From Palleronia aestuarii (GTDB taxonomy: Bacteria > Pseudomonadota > Alphaproteobacteria > Rhodobacterales > Rhodobacteraceae), in assembly GCF_003253995.1 (NCBI RefSeq), contig NZ_QKZL01000026.1, forward strand, positions 1 to 40,032: a DNA stretch of 40,032 bases, read 5' to 3'. Shown here piece after piece: positions 31,142-39,736 of the stretch (position 1 is its first letter; every line of letters starts with the position of its first letter). Made by a program: the position numbers and the translations under genes. Under the pieces are notes generated by a model, which did no database searches, was not told the DNA's origin, and worked only from the letters and a program-made list of their open reading frames with translations.

Positions 31142-32116
31142 ATGAAGAAGCGCACATTCCTTGCAACCGCCGCCGTCGCCGCGGCCGGTTTCGCCGCGCC
31201 GGCATTCGCGCAGGATGGCGACTGCAGCGTCGGCATCGCAATGTACACGCTCGGCGCACCCTACTTTGCCGCGCAGGCGGAGACGGCCCGCCAGGTCGCC
31301 GAGGAGGCCGGCTGCGAGGTGCGCGTCGCCGATGGCCAGAACGACATGGTCAAGCAGATCGGCGACGTCGAAGACATGGTGGCGGCGGGGATCGACATCC
31401 TGATCCTGAACCCGCGCGACGCGCAGGGTCTTGTCGCTTCCGCGAACATGGCGTCCGCGCAGGGGGTGCACGTGATCGCCATCGACTCGACGCTCGACCC
31501 GTCGGCGGATTTCATCACTCAGATTCAGTCTTCCAACACCGCCAACGGCGAGCTGGTCGGGCAATGGCTGGCAAACGAGCTTAACGGCGAGCCGGCGAGA
31601 ATCGCGCTTATCTCCGGCAGCCAGGGCAACCTCGTCGGGCGGGAGCGGCGTCTCGGCGTCCTGCGCGGCCTGATGGATGCGCAGCTGACGAGTCAGGGCG
31701 ACGCGGATATCGAGGTTCTAGGCCAGGGCTGGGGCAACTGGGCGACCGAAGGCGGCCTGACCGCGATGGAAGACCTGCTCACTGCGCATCCCGACATCAA
31801 CGTCGTGCTGGGTGAGAACGACTCGATGGTGCTCGGCGCGCGTTCGGCGCTTCAGGCGGCTGGTCGTCTCGACGAGGTCATCCTGGTCGCGGCGGCCGAT
31901 GGCCAGAAGGAAGCGCTCCAACTCATCAAGGACGGCGAGTATGGCGCGACCGGGCTGAACAACCCCAACGAAATCGCCCGTCGCGCGGTTGAGATCGGCC
32001 TGCAGGCCATGAACGACGAACTGCCCGAGGGTCTCAGCAAGCTCACCTATACCGACCCGGCGGCGATCACGCAGGAGAACGTGGATCAGTATCTGGACCC
32101 TGAATCGGTCTTCTGA
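31142..32116 (+). CDS. Periplasmic sugar-binding protein of second CUT2 transporter (RbsB type)
   Basis: 324 residues. The signal peptide MKKRTFLATAAVAAAGFAAP-AFA is cut before QDGDCS. The mature part follows the RbsB pattern: VGIAMYTLGAPYFAAQAETA, VADGQNDMVKQIGDVEDMVA, DILILNPRDAQGL, GVHVIAIDSTLD, ALISGSQGNLVGRERRLGVL, LTAHPDINVVLGENDSMVLG and VAAADGQKEALQLIKDGEYG. A GGGAGGAC site precedes the ATG. It is the first gene of the plus-strand operon, behind the shared control region, and is followed by a strong hairpin. The ligand is unknown; the downstream enzymes suggest a polyol. Confidence 0.94.
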   Translation: MKKRTFLATAAVAAAGFAAPAFAQDGDCSVGIAMYTLGAPYFAAQAETARQVAEEAGCEVRVADGQNDMVKQIGDVEDMVAAGIDILILNPRDAQGLVASANMASAQGVHVIAIDSTLDPSADFITQIQSSNTANGELVGQWLANELNGEPARIALISGSQGNLVGRERRLGVLRGLMDAQLTSQGDADIEVLGQGWGNWATEGGLTAMEDLLTAHPDINVVLGENDSMVLGARSALQAAGRLDEVILVAAADGQKEALQLIKDGEYGATGLNNPNEIARRAVEIGLQAMNDELPEGLSKLTYTDPAAITQENVDQYLDPESVF

Positions 32117-32136
32117 GCGCGTCACCTCCCAGTGCC

Positions 32137-32158
32137 CGTCCGGCCGACCGGCCGGACG
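32137..32158 (+). other. Intercistronic hairpin after the binding-protein gene
   Basis: CGTCCGGCC (32137-32145) and GGCCGGACG (32150-32158) form a perfect 9-bp stem with GACC loop, with no T-run. It sits where the binding-protein message would be protected relative to the ATPase message, the same position as the stem at 6489-6520 in the other transporter. Confidence 0.7.
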
Positions 32159-32191
32159 AGCGCCGACTCAAGCAATTTTCGGGGGCGGACG

Positions 32192-33697
32192 ATGACGGCG
32201 CTGATTGAGCTCGACGATATCACCAAGACCTTCGCGGGCATCCATGCGCTGTCCGGCGTGAATTTCACGCTCCACGCCGGTGAGGTCCATGCGCTGTGCG
32301 GAGAAAACGGTGCCGGCAAGTCGACCCTCATCCGCGTCCTGGGCGGCGAGATGCGCCCCGACGGCGGCACGATCCGGATCGACGGCGAGGCCGTGCGCCT
32401 CTCGGGGCCCATGGACGCCATCTATCGCGGTGTCTCGATTATCCATCAGGAGATGGCGCTGGCCCCGGACTTGACCGTGGCCGAGAACATCTTCCTCGGC
32501 GAACTTCCCGCCAGGATCGGCTGGTCCGAGCTCAATCGCCGGGCCGGCGAACTCATCGACCGGCTCGGCTTCGACATTTCACCCCGCGCGCTCGTCGCCG
32601 ACCTCTCCGTGGCTCACCAGCAGGTGGTCGAGATTGCCAAGGCGCTCAGCCGCAAGGCGCGCGTCATCGTCTTCGACGAGCCGACAGCTGTTCTGTCGAT
32701 CGGAGACGCGAACCGCCTGCTCGAGATCATCCGGGGCCTCAGGTCCGACGGTGTCGGCATCGTCTACATCTCCCACCGCCTAGACGAGATCTTCGCGATC
32801 TCCGACCGTGTCTCGGTCCTCAAAGACGGACGGAACGCCGGCGAGGTTAAGGCGGAAGACGCGAATGTCGAGACGCTCATCCGGATGATGGTGGGCCGTC
32901 CCCTGTCGCAACTGTTCGGCGACAAGCCCGAGACCGATATCGGCAAGGAGATCCTGCGGGTCGAGAATCTGACCCTGCCGAACGGCGTCGCGGGCATATC
33001 TTTCTCGCTGCGGCGCGGAGAGATTGTGGGGCTCGGCGGGCTCGTGGGCTCGGGCCGGACGGAGGTCGCCCGCGCGATCTTCGGCGCCGATGCGATCAGC
33101 TCGGGCACCATGACGCTCGGCGGCGCAGCGTATCGACCGAGAAGCCCCACGCAGGCCGTAAAGAATGGGGTGAACCTCGTCCCCGAGGATCGAAAGGGTC
33201 AAGGCATCGTGCTCGACATGGGCATCAACAAGAACATGACGATGGCCAACATCAACGCCGTCGCGCGAATGGGGTTCTTCCAGCCCCGCAAGGAACGCGG
33301 CGTCGTAGGCGCGCTTATCAAGTCTCTGCAGATCAAGCTAGGTGCACCTTCCGATCCGGTAAGCAGCCTATCGGGCGGCAACCAGCAGAAAGTCGTCCTG
33401 GCGAAGTGGTTCCACTCAGGTGGCGATGTCGTCATTCTGGACGAACCGACGCGCGGGGTGGATGTCGGGGCCAAAACCGAGATCTATTCGCTGATTCACA
33501 AGATGGCGGCGGCGGGCAAGGCCGTTCTCGTCATCTCGTCGGAGCACGCCGAACTCTTCGGTCTGTGCGACCGCGTGCTTGTCATGGGCGAGGGCCGTCT
33601 GCGGGGCGAACTCGGCCCGGACGAATTTACCGAGGAACGACTGCTGACCCTCTCCATCGGAGGCGGCGACCGGCAGGGCAGGGAGGCTATGGCATGA
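32192..33697 (+). CDS. CUT2 ABC transporter ATP-binding protein (RbsA type), second copy
   Basis: 501 residues from the ATG at 32192 behind GGGGGCGGAC. Domain 1: Walker A CGENGAGKST, the QEMALAPDLTVAENIFLGE region, LSVAHQQVVEIAKAL, Walker B VIVFDEPTAVLS. Domain 2 (from about 255): GLGGLVGSGRTEVARAIFGA (family-typical degenerate P-loop), VPEDRKGQGIVLDMGINKNM, LSGGNQQKVVLAKW and VVILDEPTRGVDVGAKTE. Unlike the RbsA protein at 11482-12966, the Walker B Asp of domain 2 is intact. It is coupled by ATGA overlap to the permease. Confidence 0.95.
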   Translation: MTALIELDDITKTFAGIHALSGVNFTLHAGEVHALCGENGAGKSTLIRVLGGEMRPDGGTIRIDGEAVRLSGPMDAIYRGVSIIHQEMALAPDLTVAENIFLGELPARIGWSELNRRAGELIDRLGFDISPRALVADLSVAHQQVVEIAKALSRKARVIVFDEPTAVLSIGDANRLLEIIRGLRSDGVGIVYISHRLDEIFAISDRVSVLKDGRNAGEVKAEDANVETLIRMMVGRPLSQLFGDKPETDIGKEILRVENLTLPNGVAGISFSLRRGEIVGLGGLVGSGRTEVARAIFGADAISSGTMTLGGAAYRPRSPTQAVKNGVNLVPEDRKGQGIVLDMGINKNMTMANINAVARMGFFQPRKERGVVGALIKSLQIKLGAPSDPVSSLSGGNQQKVVLAKWFHSGGDVVILDEPTRGVDVGAKTEIYSLIHKMAAAGKAVLVISSEHAELFGLCDRVLVMGEGRLRGELGPDEFTEERLLTLSIGGGDRQGREAMA

Positions 33698-34701
33698 GCG
33701 ACAGAACGGCAGGCATAGGCGAACCCGCCGCTACCGAGGAGAAAGCGGCCAACCGGAAGGGCCCGGGCTTCTCGCGTCTCTTTCGGACCTACGGAACCCT
33801 CACGATCTTCATCCTGCTGGTACTGCTTGCCAGCACCCAGTCGGACGCGTTCCTGACGGAGCGCAACGCCACGAACCTGCTGCGCCAGATGTCCGGTGTC
33901 GGGATCATGGCCATCGGCATGTTGTTCGTGATCCTCACCCGCGGCATCGACCTAAGCGTGGGCTCGATCGCGGCGTTGGGGGCGGTGACCTCGGCTATGT
34001 TCGTGCAGGACATGTCGATGCCGATGGCCGTCGCCTCCGTCGTGCTGATCGGCGCAGCCTGTGGGGCGGTGTCGGGCTTTCTCATCGCCTTTCTGCGGCT
34101 CCCGGCCTTTGTCATCACGCTGGCGATGATGACAGGTGCGCGGGGCCTGGCATTGATCCTGTCGAACGGGCAACCGGTCATGCCGGGCACCTCGGGGCAG
34201 GGCCTGCAGAATTTCGGGACCTCCTTCACGCTGGGGCTGCCCAATCCGGCGTGGCTGATGCTCTCCCTTTTCGCCATCGCGTTCCTGATCCTGAACTTCA
34301 GCCGTTTCGGGCGGCTGGTGAAGGCCATCGGGTCGAACGAGGAGGCCGTGCGCCTCTCCGGGATATCGGTGCCGTGGTACGTGGCGTCGGTCTACGTGAT
34401 CTCCGGCGCGCTCGCGGCGGTGGCGGGGCTCCTCGTCACCGCACGCTCCGGCGTCGGCTCCGCGCAGGTGGGCGTGGCCGCCGAACTTGACGTCATCGCG
34501 GCCGTCGTCATCGGCGGCGCGAGCCTCATGGGCGGACGCGGCGATGTGGTAAACACTTTTATCGGCGTGATGATCCTGGGCGTGATCGGCAACATCATGA
34601 ACCTCGCCGGGGTGCCGGGCTATCATCAGCAGGTTTATCTTGGCGTCATTATCGTGGTCGCGGTTGTGCTGCAGAACTCAGCGCAGCTTTTCCGTCGCTG
34701 A
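33694..34701 (+). CDS. CUT2 ABC sugar transporter permease (RbsC type), second system
   Basis: 335 residues with a 30-residue hydrophilic N-terminus and about ten hydrophobic segments. Family motif VILTRGIDLSVGSIAALGAV, then LRLPAFVITLAMMTGARGLA, SNEEAVRLSGISVPWYVASV and VVIGGASLMGGRGDVVNTFI. There is only one permease gene in this operon, so it should act as a homodimer, in contrast to the two-permease system at 9404-11467. The stop TGA overlaps the next ATG by one base. Confidence 0.94.
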   Translation: MSDRTAGIGEPAATEEKAANRKGPGFSRLFRTYGTLTIFILLVLLASTQSDAFLTERNATNLLRQMSGVGIMAIGMLFVILTRGIDLSVGSIAALGAVTSAMFVQDMSMPMAVASVVLIGAACGAVSGFLIAFLRLPAFVITLAMMTGARGLALILSNGQPVMPGTSGQGLQNFGTSFTLGLPNPAWLMLSLFAIAFLILNFSRFGRLVKAIGSNEEAVRLSGISVPWYVASVYVISGALAAVAGLLVTARSGVGSAQVGVAAELDVIAAVVIGGASLMGGRGDVVNTFIGVMILGVIGNIMNLAGVPGYHQQVYLGVIIVVAVVLQNSAQLFRR

Positions 34702-36218
34702 TGACCCGGATCTGCACGATCGCGCTGGATATTGGTACCGGCTCCACCCGCGCTGCGGCAATGGGGGCGGACGGCCGGATCTTGAAGGTGGCGGCCCGGG
34801 AATACGAACAATCCGTGCCCGCCCACGGCTGGTCTGAACAGCGGCCCGACGATTGGTGGGCAGCGGCGGTGGCCACCTTGCGGGAGGTCACGCGGTGGGC
34901 CGGCGACGAGGGGATATCAGTCAGCGTCGTCGCTGCCTGCGGTCAGATGCATGGAACGGTGCTGATCGACGAGGATGGCCGCACGACGCGGGATTGGGTG
35001 CCGCTCTGGAACGACAAGCGCACCCTCGACCACGTCAAGCGCTTCGAGGCGGCCGAGAACGTCGAGCGTTGGCTGGAACGTACGGCGAACCCGCCGACGC
35101 CCGCCTGGCCGGCCTTCAAGATGCAATGGTTGCGCGACAACGATCCCGCGGCGTGGGACGCCGCGACCACTGTTCTCATGCCGAAGGACTACATCAATTT
35201 CCGCCTCACTGGCGCGCGCTCAATGGACTGGACTGAGGCGGCCTGCTCGTTCCTAATGGACCCTGCAACGGGCGACTGGAGCGGTGAAGTCATCGCGACC
35301 CTCGGGCTCGATCCAGCCAAGATGGCGCCGATCCGCCTGCCCACCGACATCGTCGGGACCGTGACGGAGGAGGCCGCGCGGCAGACCGGGCTGCGGGCGG
35401 ACACGCCCGTTCTGGTAGGCGGCGGCGACTACCCCGTGGCGCTCTTGGGTTCGGGCGTGTGCCGCCCCGGTCTCGCCTCCGAGGTGGCCGGCACCTCCTC
35501 GATCATGACGCTGGTCTCTGAAACCCCGATCCTCGACACCGAGATCTCGAACGTCGGCACCCCCGAGGGCAATTGGGGTGCCTTCGCGCTGCTCGAGGCC
35601 GGCGGCGATGCGGCCCGATGGGCACGGCGGGTTTTCCATGGGAACGCGGCCAGCTATTCGGAGATTCTCGACATGGCTGCCGGTGCTGCGCCCGGATCGG
35701 ACGCGCTACTGTTCCTGCCCTATCTTGTGGGCGAGCGGCTTGGCGAGCATCGCAATTCCCGTGCACAGTTTTTCGGCCTGTCGGCTGGTCACGGCCTGCC
35801 CGAGATGCACCGCGCGGTTCTGGAGGGTGTGGGTTTTGCCGTGAATCGGCACCTGCGCGTCATGGAACGCGCAACTGGATTGCGGCCAGAGATGCTGATC
35901 GCCTCTGGCGGCGGCGCGAAGGCGGATCTTTGGCTGAAGATCAAGGCATCGATCTACGATCTGCCAATCCTGATCCCGGAAGAGCCGGAATGCGGCCTCG
36001 TAGGCTGCGCCATCCTGGCGGCGGTCGCGACGGGCGACGCCCGCGACCCCGCTGAAGCGGCATCGCGCCTCGTCAGGCATGAACGCGAGATCTCCCCAGA
36101 CCCCGCCTGGGCGGAGCACTACGCCCGGATGCAGCCGCTCTTCGATGCGCTCTGCGCTCACGGACAGAAATATTACGACACTCTCGACGCGCTCGCTGCG
36201 TCCACACCGGAGACCTGA
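34701..36218 (+). CDS. FGGY-family carbohydrate kinase (xylulokinase-like), third of three
   Basis: 505 residues, with ATG overlapping the permease stop (TGATG). N-terminal motif IALDIGTGSTRAAAMGADGR, then HGWSEQRPDDWWAAAVATLR and ACGQMHGTVLIDEDG. Middle: VLMPKDYINFRLTG, then the ATP-side core VLVGGGDYPVALLGSGVCRP and EVAGTSSIMTLVSE; adenosine motif LIASGGGAKADLWLKIKASI and PEEPECGLVGCAILAAV. It phosphorylates the imported or oxidised sugar with ATP. The next gene is an SDR polyol dehydrogenase, so ketose phosphorylation after polyol oxidation is the likely order. Confidence 0.9.
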   Translation: MTRICTIALDIGTGSTRAAAMGADGRILKVAAREYEQSVPAHGWSEQRPDDWWAAAVATLREVTRWAGDEGISVSVVAACGQMHGTVLIDEDGRTTRDWVPLWNDKRTLDHVKRFEAAENVERWLERTANPPTPAWPAFKMQWLRDNDPAAWDAATTVLMPKDYINFRLTGARSMDWTEAACSFLMDPATGDWSGEVIATLGLDPAKMAPIRLPTDIVGTVTEEAARQTGLRADTPVLVGGGDYPVALLGSGVCRPGLASEVAGTSSIMTLVSETPILDTEISNVGTPEGNWGAFALLEAGGDAARWARRVFHGNAASYSEILDMAAGAAPGSDALLFLPYLVGERLGEHRNSRAQFFGLSAGHGLPEMHRAVLEGVGFAVNRHLRVMERATGLRPEMLIASGGGAKADLWLKIKASIYDLPILIPEEPECGLVGCAILAAVATGDARDPAEAASRLVRHEREISPDPAWAEHYARMQPLFDALCAHGQKYYDTLDALAASTPET

Positions 36219-37001
36219 ATGCCCGACGCCGCCAACATCCTCTACCTCGACCGCTTCTCGCTCCGGGGACGTCGCGCCCTGGTGACCGGAGGTGCGCGGG
36301 GCATTGGATTCGCGATCTGCGACGCGCTTTCCCAGGCCGGTGCGACCGTGGTCCTGACCGATCGCGACGGCGATGCGGCGCACGACGCGGCCGAAAGGCT
36401 GCGCGGGCGCGCCGGCGATGTGGCGGCGGCGCAGCTCGACGTGACCGACCCCGCCGCCGTCACGGCGATGGCGGACGAATGGCCCGAGATCGACATCCTC
36501 GTGAACAACGCGGGCATCGCCCGCTCCAACATTCCCGCCGAAAAGATGAGCGACGACGAATGGTCCTCGGTCATCGATATCAATCTCAACGGCCTCTTTT
36601 GGTGCTGTCGTGCCTTTGGCAGGCATATGCTCGGGCGAGGCGCGGGGAATGTTGTCAATGTGGGCTCGATGTCCGGCTATATCGTCAATCGTCCGCAGGA
36701 GCAGGCACAGTACAATGCCTCGAAGGCGGCAGTGCATCAGCTTACCCGGTCGCTGGCCGCCGAGTGGGCGCCGCGCGGCGTACGAGTAAATGCGGTCGCA
36801 CCCACCTACATAGAGACCGAGATGAACGCCTACGTCTACAATGACGACGCCCTCATGCGGCACTGGATCGGCGGTACTCCGCAAGGCCGGATGGGGCGCC
36901 CGGATGAGGTCGCCTCGGTCGTTCTGTTTCTCGCCTCGGACGCGGCTAGTCTGATGACCGGTTCGATCGTGCTCGCCGATGGCGGCTATACCTGCTGGTA
37001 A
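36219..37001 (+). CDS. Short-chain dehydrogenase, galactitol/polyol-dehydrogenase-like
   Basis: 260 residues, NAD-dependent SDR. Cofactor motif VTGGARGIGFAIC, NNAG motif VNNAGIA, catalytic Ser-Tyr-Lys in GSMSGYIVNRPQEQAQYNAS-K. The stretch FGRHMLGRGAGNVVNVGSMS, AVHQLTRSLAAEW and the C-terminus DGGYTCW strongly recall the Rhodobacter galactitol dehydrogenase, which ends GGYTVW. It probably oxidises a polyol to a ketose that the kinase just upstream phosphorylates. It starts one base after the kinase stop. Confidence 0.88.
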   Translation: MPDAANILYLDRFSLRGRRALVTGGARGIGFAICDALSQAGATVVLTDRDGDAAHDAAERLRGRAGDVAAAQLDVTDPAAVTAMADEWPEIDILVNNAGIARSNIPAEKMSDDEWSSVIDINLNGLFWCCRAFGRHMLGRGAGNVVNVGSMSGYIVNRPQEQAQYNASKAAVHQLTRSLAAEWAPRGVRVNAVAPTYIETEMNAYVYNDDALMRHWIGGTPQGRMGRPDEVASVVLFLASDAASLMTGSIVLADGGYTCW

Positions 37002-37011
37002 GGAGACACCA

Positions 37012-38079
37012 ATGCGTGTGACCGGAGCCCGTTTCCCGGGCCGATACATTCAAGCGCCGGAATTGCTGTCGCGACTGGGCTCAGAAGTGTGCAGCCTCGG
37101 CTCGCACGCGCTGTGTCTGCTTGACGGGACCCTGGCCAGTAGGCTCGAGCCACTTGTGTATAAGGGCGCAGGATCGTCGCTAAAGGTCGTGTGTCGAACG
37201 CATGGCGGCGAATGTTCCGAGACAGAGATCGCAGCCAGCGTGAAGGCCGGCCGCGACGAGGGCGTGGACCTAGTCATTGGCGTCGGCGGCGGCAAGACGC
37301 TTGACACTTCCAAGGCGACGGCGCACGAGCTCGGCGTGCCCGTGGTGATCGTGCCGACCATCGCTGCCTCCGATGCGCCATGCTCGGCCCTGGCGGTGAT
37401 CTACAACGAGGACGGCAGCGTCGCCTACGACAGATTCCTTTCGCGCAACCCGGAACTGGTGCTGGTGGATACGCAGATCGTCGCCCAGGCGCCCGCCCGC
37501 TTTCTAGCCGCCGGTATAGGGGACGCTCTCGCCACCTGGTACGAGGCGCAGAGCAGCCTCCGCGCCGACGTACCGAATTGCTGGGGCACCCATGGCGCGA
37601 TCGTCGCGCACGAAATCGCGCGCCTCTGCCGGGACGTGATTTTCGAGCACGGTGCCGCCGCGCTGACCGATTGCGACAGCAATACCGTGACGCCTGCGCT
37701 CGAGGCGGTGATCGAGGCGAACATCCTGCTCTCCGGCGCCGGCTTCGAATCGGGCGGCGTCGCCGGGGCGCATGCGATCCACCACGGCCTATGCGAACTC
37801 GAGGACGTCCATCATCACCTCCATGGTGAAAAGGTGGCCATCGGTGTCTTGGCCATGCTCCTGATCCTCGGCGAGGACGACGAATTCGAGCATGTGCGCG
37901 ACTTCTGCAAGAGCGTGCGGCTGCCGGTACGGCTTGCCGATGTCGGCATCGTCGAGGTCACCGACGAGAAGCTCGACCGCGTCGGGCGGCGCGCTTGCAA
38001 GCCCGGCGACATCATGAAGAACGAGCCGATCGAGGTGACCCCCGGCATGGTCGCGGACGCCCTGAAGCGACTTGGATAG
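37012..38079 (+). CDS. Iron/zinc-type glycerol-dehydrogenase-like protein (GldA family)
   Basis: 355 residues from the ATG at 37012, which has an AGGAGA site; an in-frame upstream Met at 36979 lies in the previous gene. NAD-binding motif VIGVGGGKTLDTSKATA, PTIAASDAPCSALAVIY, and metal ligands Asp in AAGIGDALATWYEA, His in GAHAIHHGL and His in HHHLHGEKVA. Family enzymes oxidise glycerol or related diols to the ketone. Here it may act on a polyol or ketose of the pathway. The length is right for the family. Confidence 0.88.
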   Translation: MRVTGARFPGRYIQAPELLSRLGSEVCSLGSHALCLLDGTLASRLEPLVYKGAGSSLKVVCRTHGGECSETEIAASVKAGRDEGVDLVIGVGGGKTLDTSKATAHELGVPVVIVPTIAASDAPCSALAVIYNEDGSVAYDRFLSRNPELVLVDTQIVAQAPARFLAAGIGDALATWYEAQSSLRADVPNCWGTHGAIVAHEIARLCRDVIFEHGAAALTDCDSNTVTPALEAVIEANILLSGAGFESGGVAGAHAIHHGLCELEDVHHHLHGEKVAIGVLAMLLILGEDDEFEHVRDFCKSVRLPVRLADVGIVEVTDEKLDRVGRRACKPGDIMKNEPIEVTPGMVADALKRLG

Positions 38080-38089
38080 GATGAGAGGC

Positions 38090-38854
38090 ATGAATGATGC
38101 GAATGCAATCTTGGGCGCCTTCCGGCCCGACCTCTTTGCCGGGAGAACGGCCGTCATCGTCGGTGCGACAAGCGGCATCGGGCTCGAAATCGCGCGCGGT
38201 TTCGCGTCGCTGGGGGCCGAGGTGATCGCGACCGGCAGTTCGGCGGAGAAGATCGCCGGCCTGCCGGAGGAGAAGGGCATCACGATGCGGCAGCTCGACG
38301 TCCGCGACGCGGATGCCGTGCATGCTTTCTGTGCGGAATTCTATTCTCTCGACTTCCTCGTGAACGGCGCGGGGATCGCCCGGGCGGAACAGGAATGGGA
38401 CGAGGCGGTCTTCCTCGACACGATGGACGTGAATCTCAATGCCCAGATGCGGTTCAGCTTTGCGTTGCACGATGCGCTGGCCCACAATCGCGGCGGTTCG
38501 ATCGTGAACATTGCTTCCATGTTGAGTTTCATGGCGGATCCCGGGGTCCCGGCCTATTGTGCATCAAAGACCGGCGTTTTAGGACTGACTAGGGCATGCG
38601 CCCACCGTTGGGGACGGGAAGGTATCCGCGTGAACGCCATTGCGCCAGGGTATCACAAAACAGATATGACCAGGCCCATCTGGTCGACCGAAGCCGGCGA
38701 GGCGGCGGTTTCAAGGCGGACGGCGGTTGGGAAGTGGGGAACGGCCAATGATTTGGTAGGGGCCGCGATTTTCCTCTGCTCGCCAGCAGCCTCTTATATA
38801 ACCGCAACTTGCCTTCCTGTCGATGGAGGCTTCGCTACGGGTAATCCCTTGTAA
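38090..38854 (+). CDS. Short-chain dehydrogenase, second SDR of the operon
   Basis: 254 residues from the ATG at 38090 (AGGATGAGAGGC upstream); a TTG at 38072 and an ATG at 38081 are alternatives. Cofactor motif IVGATSGIGLEIA, VNGAGIA in place of NNAG, catalytic Ser in VNIASMLSFM and Tyr-Lys in AYCASKTG. The C-terminus is LPVDGGFATGNPL. It is the last gene of the operon. Distinct from the first SDR, it may catalyse a different oxidation or the reverse step. The substrate is unknown. Confidence 0.86.
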   Translation: MNDANAILGAFRPDLFAGRTAVIVGATSGIGLEIARGFASLGAEVIATGSSAEKIAGLPEEKGITMRQLDVRDADAVHAFCAEFYSLDFLVNGAGIARAEQEWDEAVFLDTMDVNLNAQMRFSFALHDALAHNRGGSIVNIASMLSFMADPGVPAYCASKTGVLGLTRACAHRWGREGIRVNAIAPGYHKTDMTRPIWSTEAGEAAVSRRTAVGKWGTANDLVGAAIFLCSPAASYITATCLPVDGGFATGNPL

Positions 38855-39068
38855 TATTTCACCATTTCTGGTTGTATGTGGGTCCCACCTAATTGTAACA
38901 ACTAGTTCTAGCGTTGTGAGCGCTGACGTATACCCGGCTTCTGAGAGTGGCCCGATGCTATCGTCGCCGCAAGCCCTGATGGTTTTTCGCCCGCCTCGCG
39001 CTTCATGCCCCCGAGGCACGAGCCATTGTCGTGCCGGTCCACACATCAGGCTCCCTAGGCGATGGGCC
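38855..39068. other. Gap without a recognised gene; small inverted repeats
   Basis: No coding sequence I can support. It contains GTGGG-T-CCCAC (38878-38888) and GGCACGA-GCCATTG-TCGTGCC (39015-39035), a perfect 7-bp-arm palindrome of the same size class as those found inside the transposases. AT content is higher in the first 100 bases. It may hold worn IS ends. Confidence 0.4.
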
Positions 39069-39504
39069 GTAAGCCTGATCTCCATTCTCGGCAGGAGCTG
39101 CAATGTTCTGGGGTGAGCCCTTCCGCTGCTTTGTTCCTACTTCGGTCCTTGGGCGCCGCGGTCAGGGAGCCATCGCGATGTCGCCGGGTTCGTAGTCGGC
39201 GCCGCTCGAGAGCATGGACCTGAACTGCCTCCCATTTCGATCGGACAGTCCGGCATAACCATGAAAGGCTCAAGCCTGTGCTTGAAGACATGCTCATTTC
39301 CAAAGACAATATCCGCCGGGTCGAGGTAATCACCGGCGCTGCACAACGCGGATATCGGGCTGCCCACGAGAAGCTGCGCATTATCCAGGAGAGCCTGGCG
39401 TCAGGAGGGTTCGTTTCCGCCGTGGCCAGGCGGAATGGCGTGGCACCGAACTTTCTGTTCCGGTGGCGCTGGTTGATGGATAAGGACGAGCAGTGCGTTA
39501 CCAT
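39069..39504 (+). mobile_element. IS66-family element, left part with TnpA-type orf
   Basis: The orf from about 39278 reads LISKDNIRRVEVITGAAQRG, then EKLRIIQESLASGGFVSAVA and RRNGVAPNFLFRWRWLMDKD. This is the small first protein (TnpA, helix-turn-helix) of IS66 elements. A GTAAGC sequence at 39069 could be the left tip, which is typical for the family, though I cannot verify it. The frame is lost at about 39490, where an IS110 left end begins, so the IS66 element was hit by IS110. Confidence 0.65.
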
Positions 39505-39675
39505 TTATGGAGTGGATGGCTCCGGCCCCCGGCACCGCAATGTGCCACATTGGGTGTCGTCATTGACCTATCGAGGAAGCCATCCATGGGCCATTTTACC
39601 ACCATCGGCATCGATCTCGCCGAGAGCGTCTTCCAGATCCACGGCGTCCGGGAGGACGGTACGGTTGGGCTGCGG
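39505..39675 (+). mobile_element. IS110-family element, left end and N-terminus of transposase
   Basis: A non-coding left end (about 80 bp) with the inverted pair GGATGGCT / AGCCATCC (from 39515 and near 39577) precedes the ATG at 39586. The protein starts MGHFTTIGIDLAESVFQIHG, then VREDGTVGLRR, the usual RuvC-like N-terminus of IS110 transposases. It stops being IS110 at about 39675, where an IS5-type end (GTTGTTGCACGAA) follows. The rest of the gene may lie beyond the IS5 copy. In part of this family the left end encodes a guide (bridge) RNA; I cannot see one here. Confidence 0.75.
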
Positions 39676-39736
39676 CGTTGTTGCACGAAGTTTGCCTGGG
39701 ATTCACATCAGGAGTCCTGCGACATAGCTAGGCGCC

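Noticed and set aside
39505-39585. Bridge-RNA gene in the IS110 left end
   Set aside because: The segment is only about 80 bp and I cannot recognise the loop structure by eye; the target- and donor-binding loops cannot be matched.
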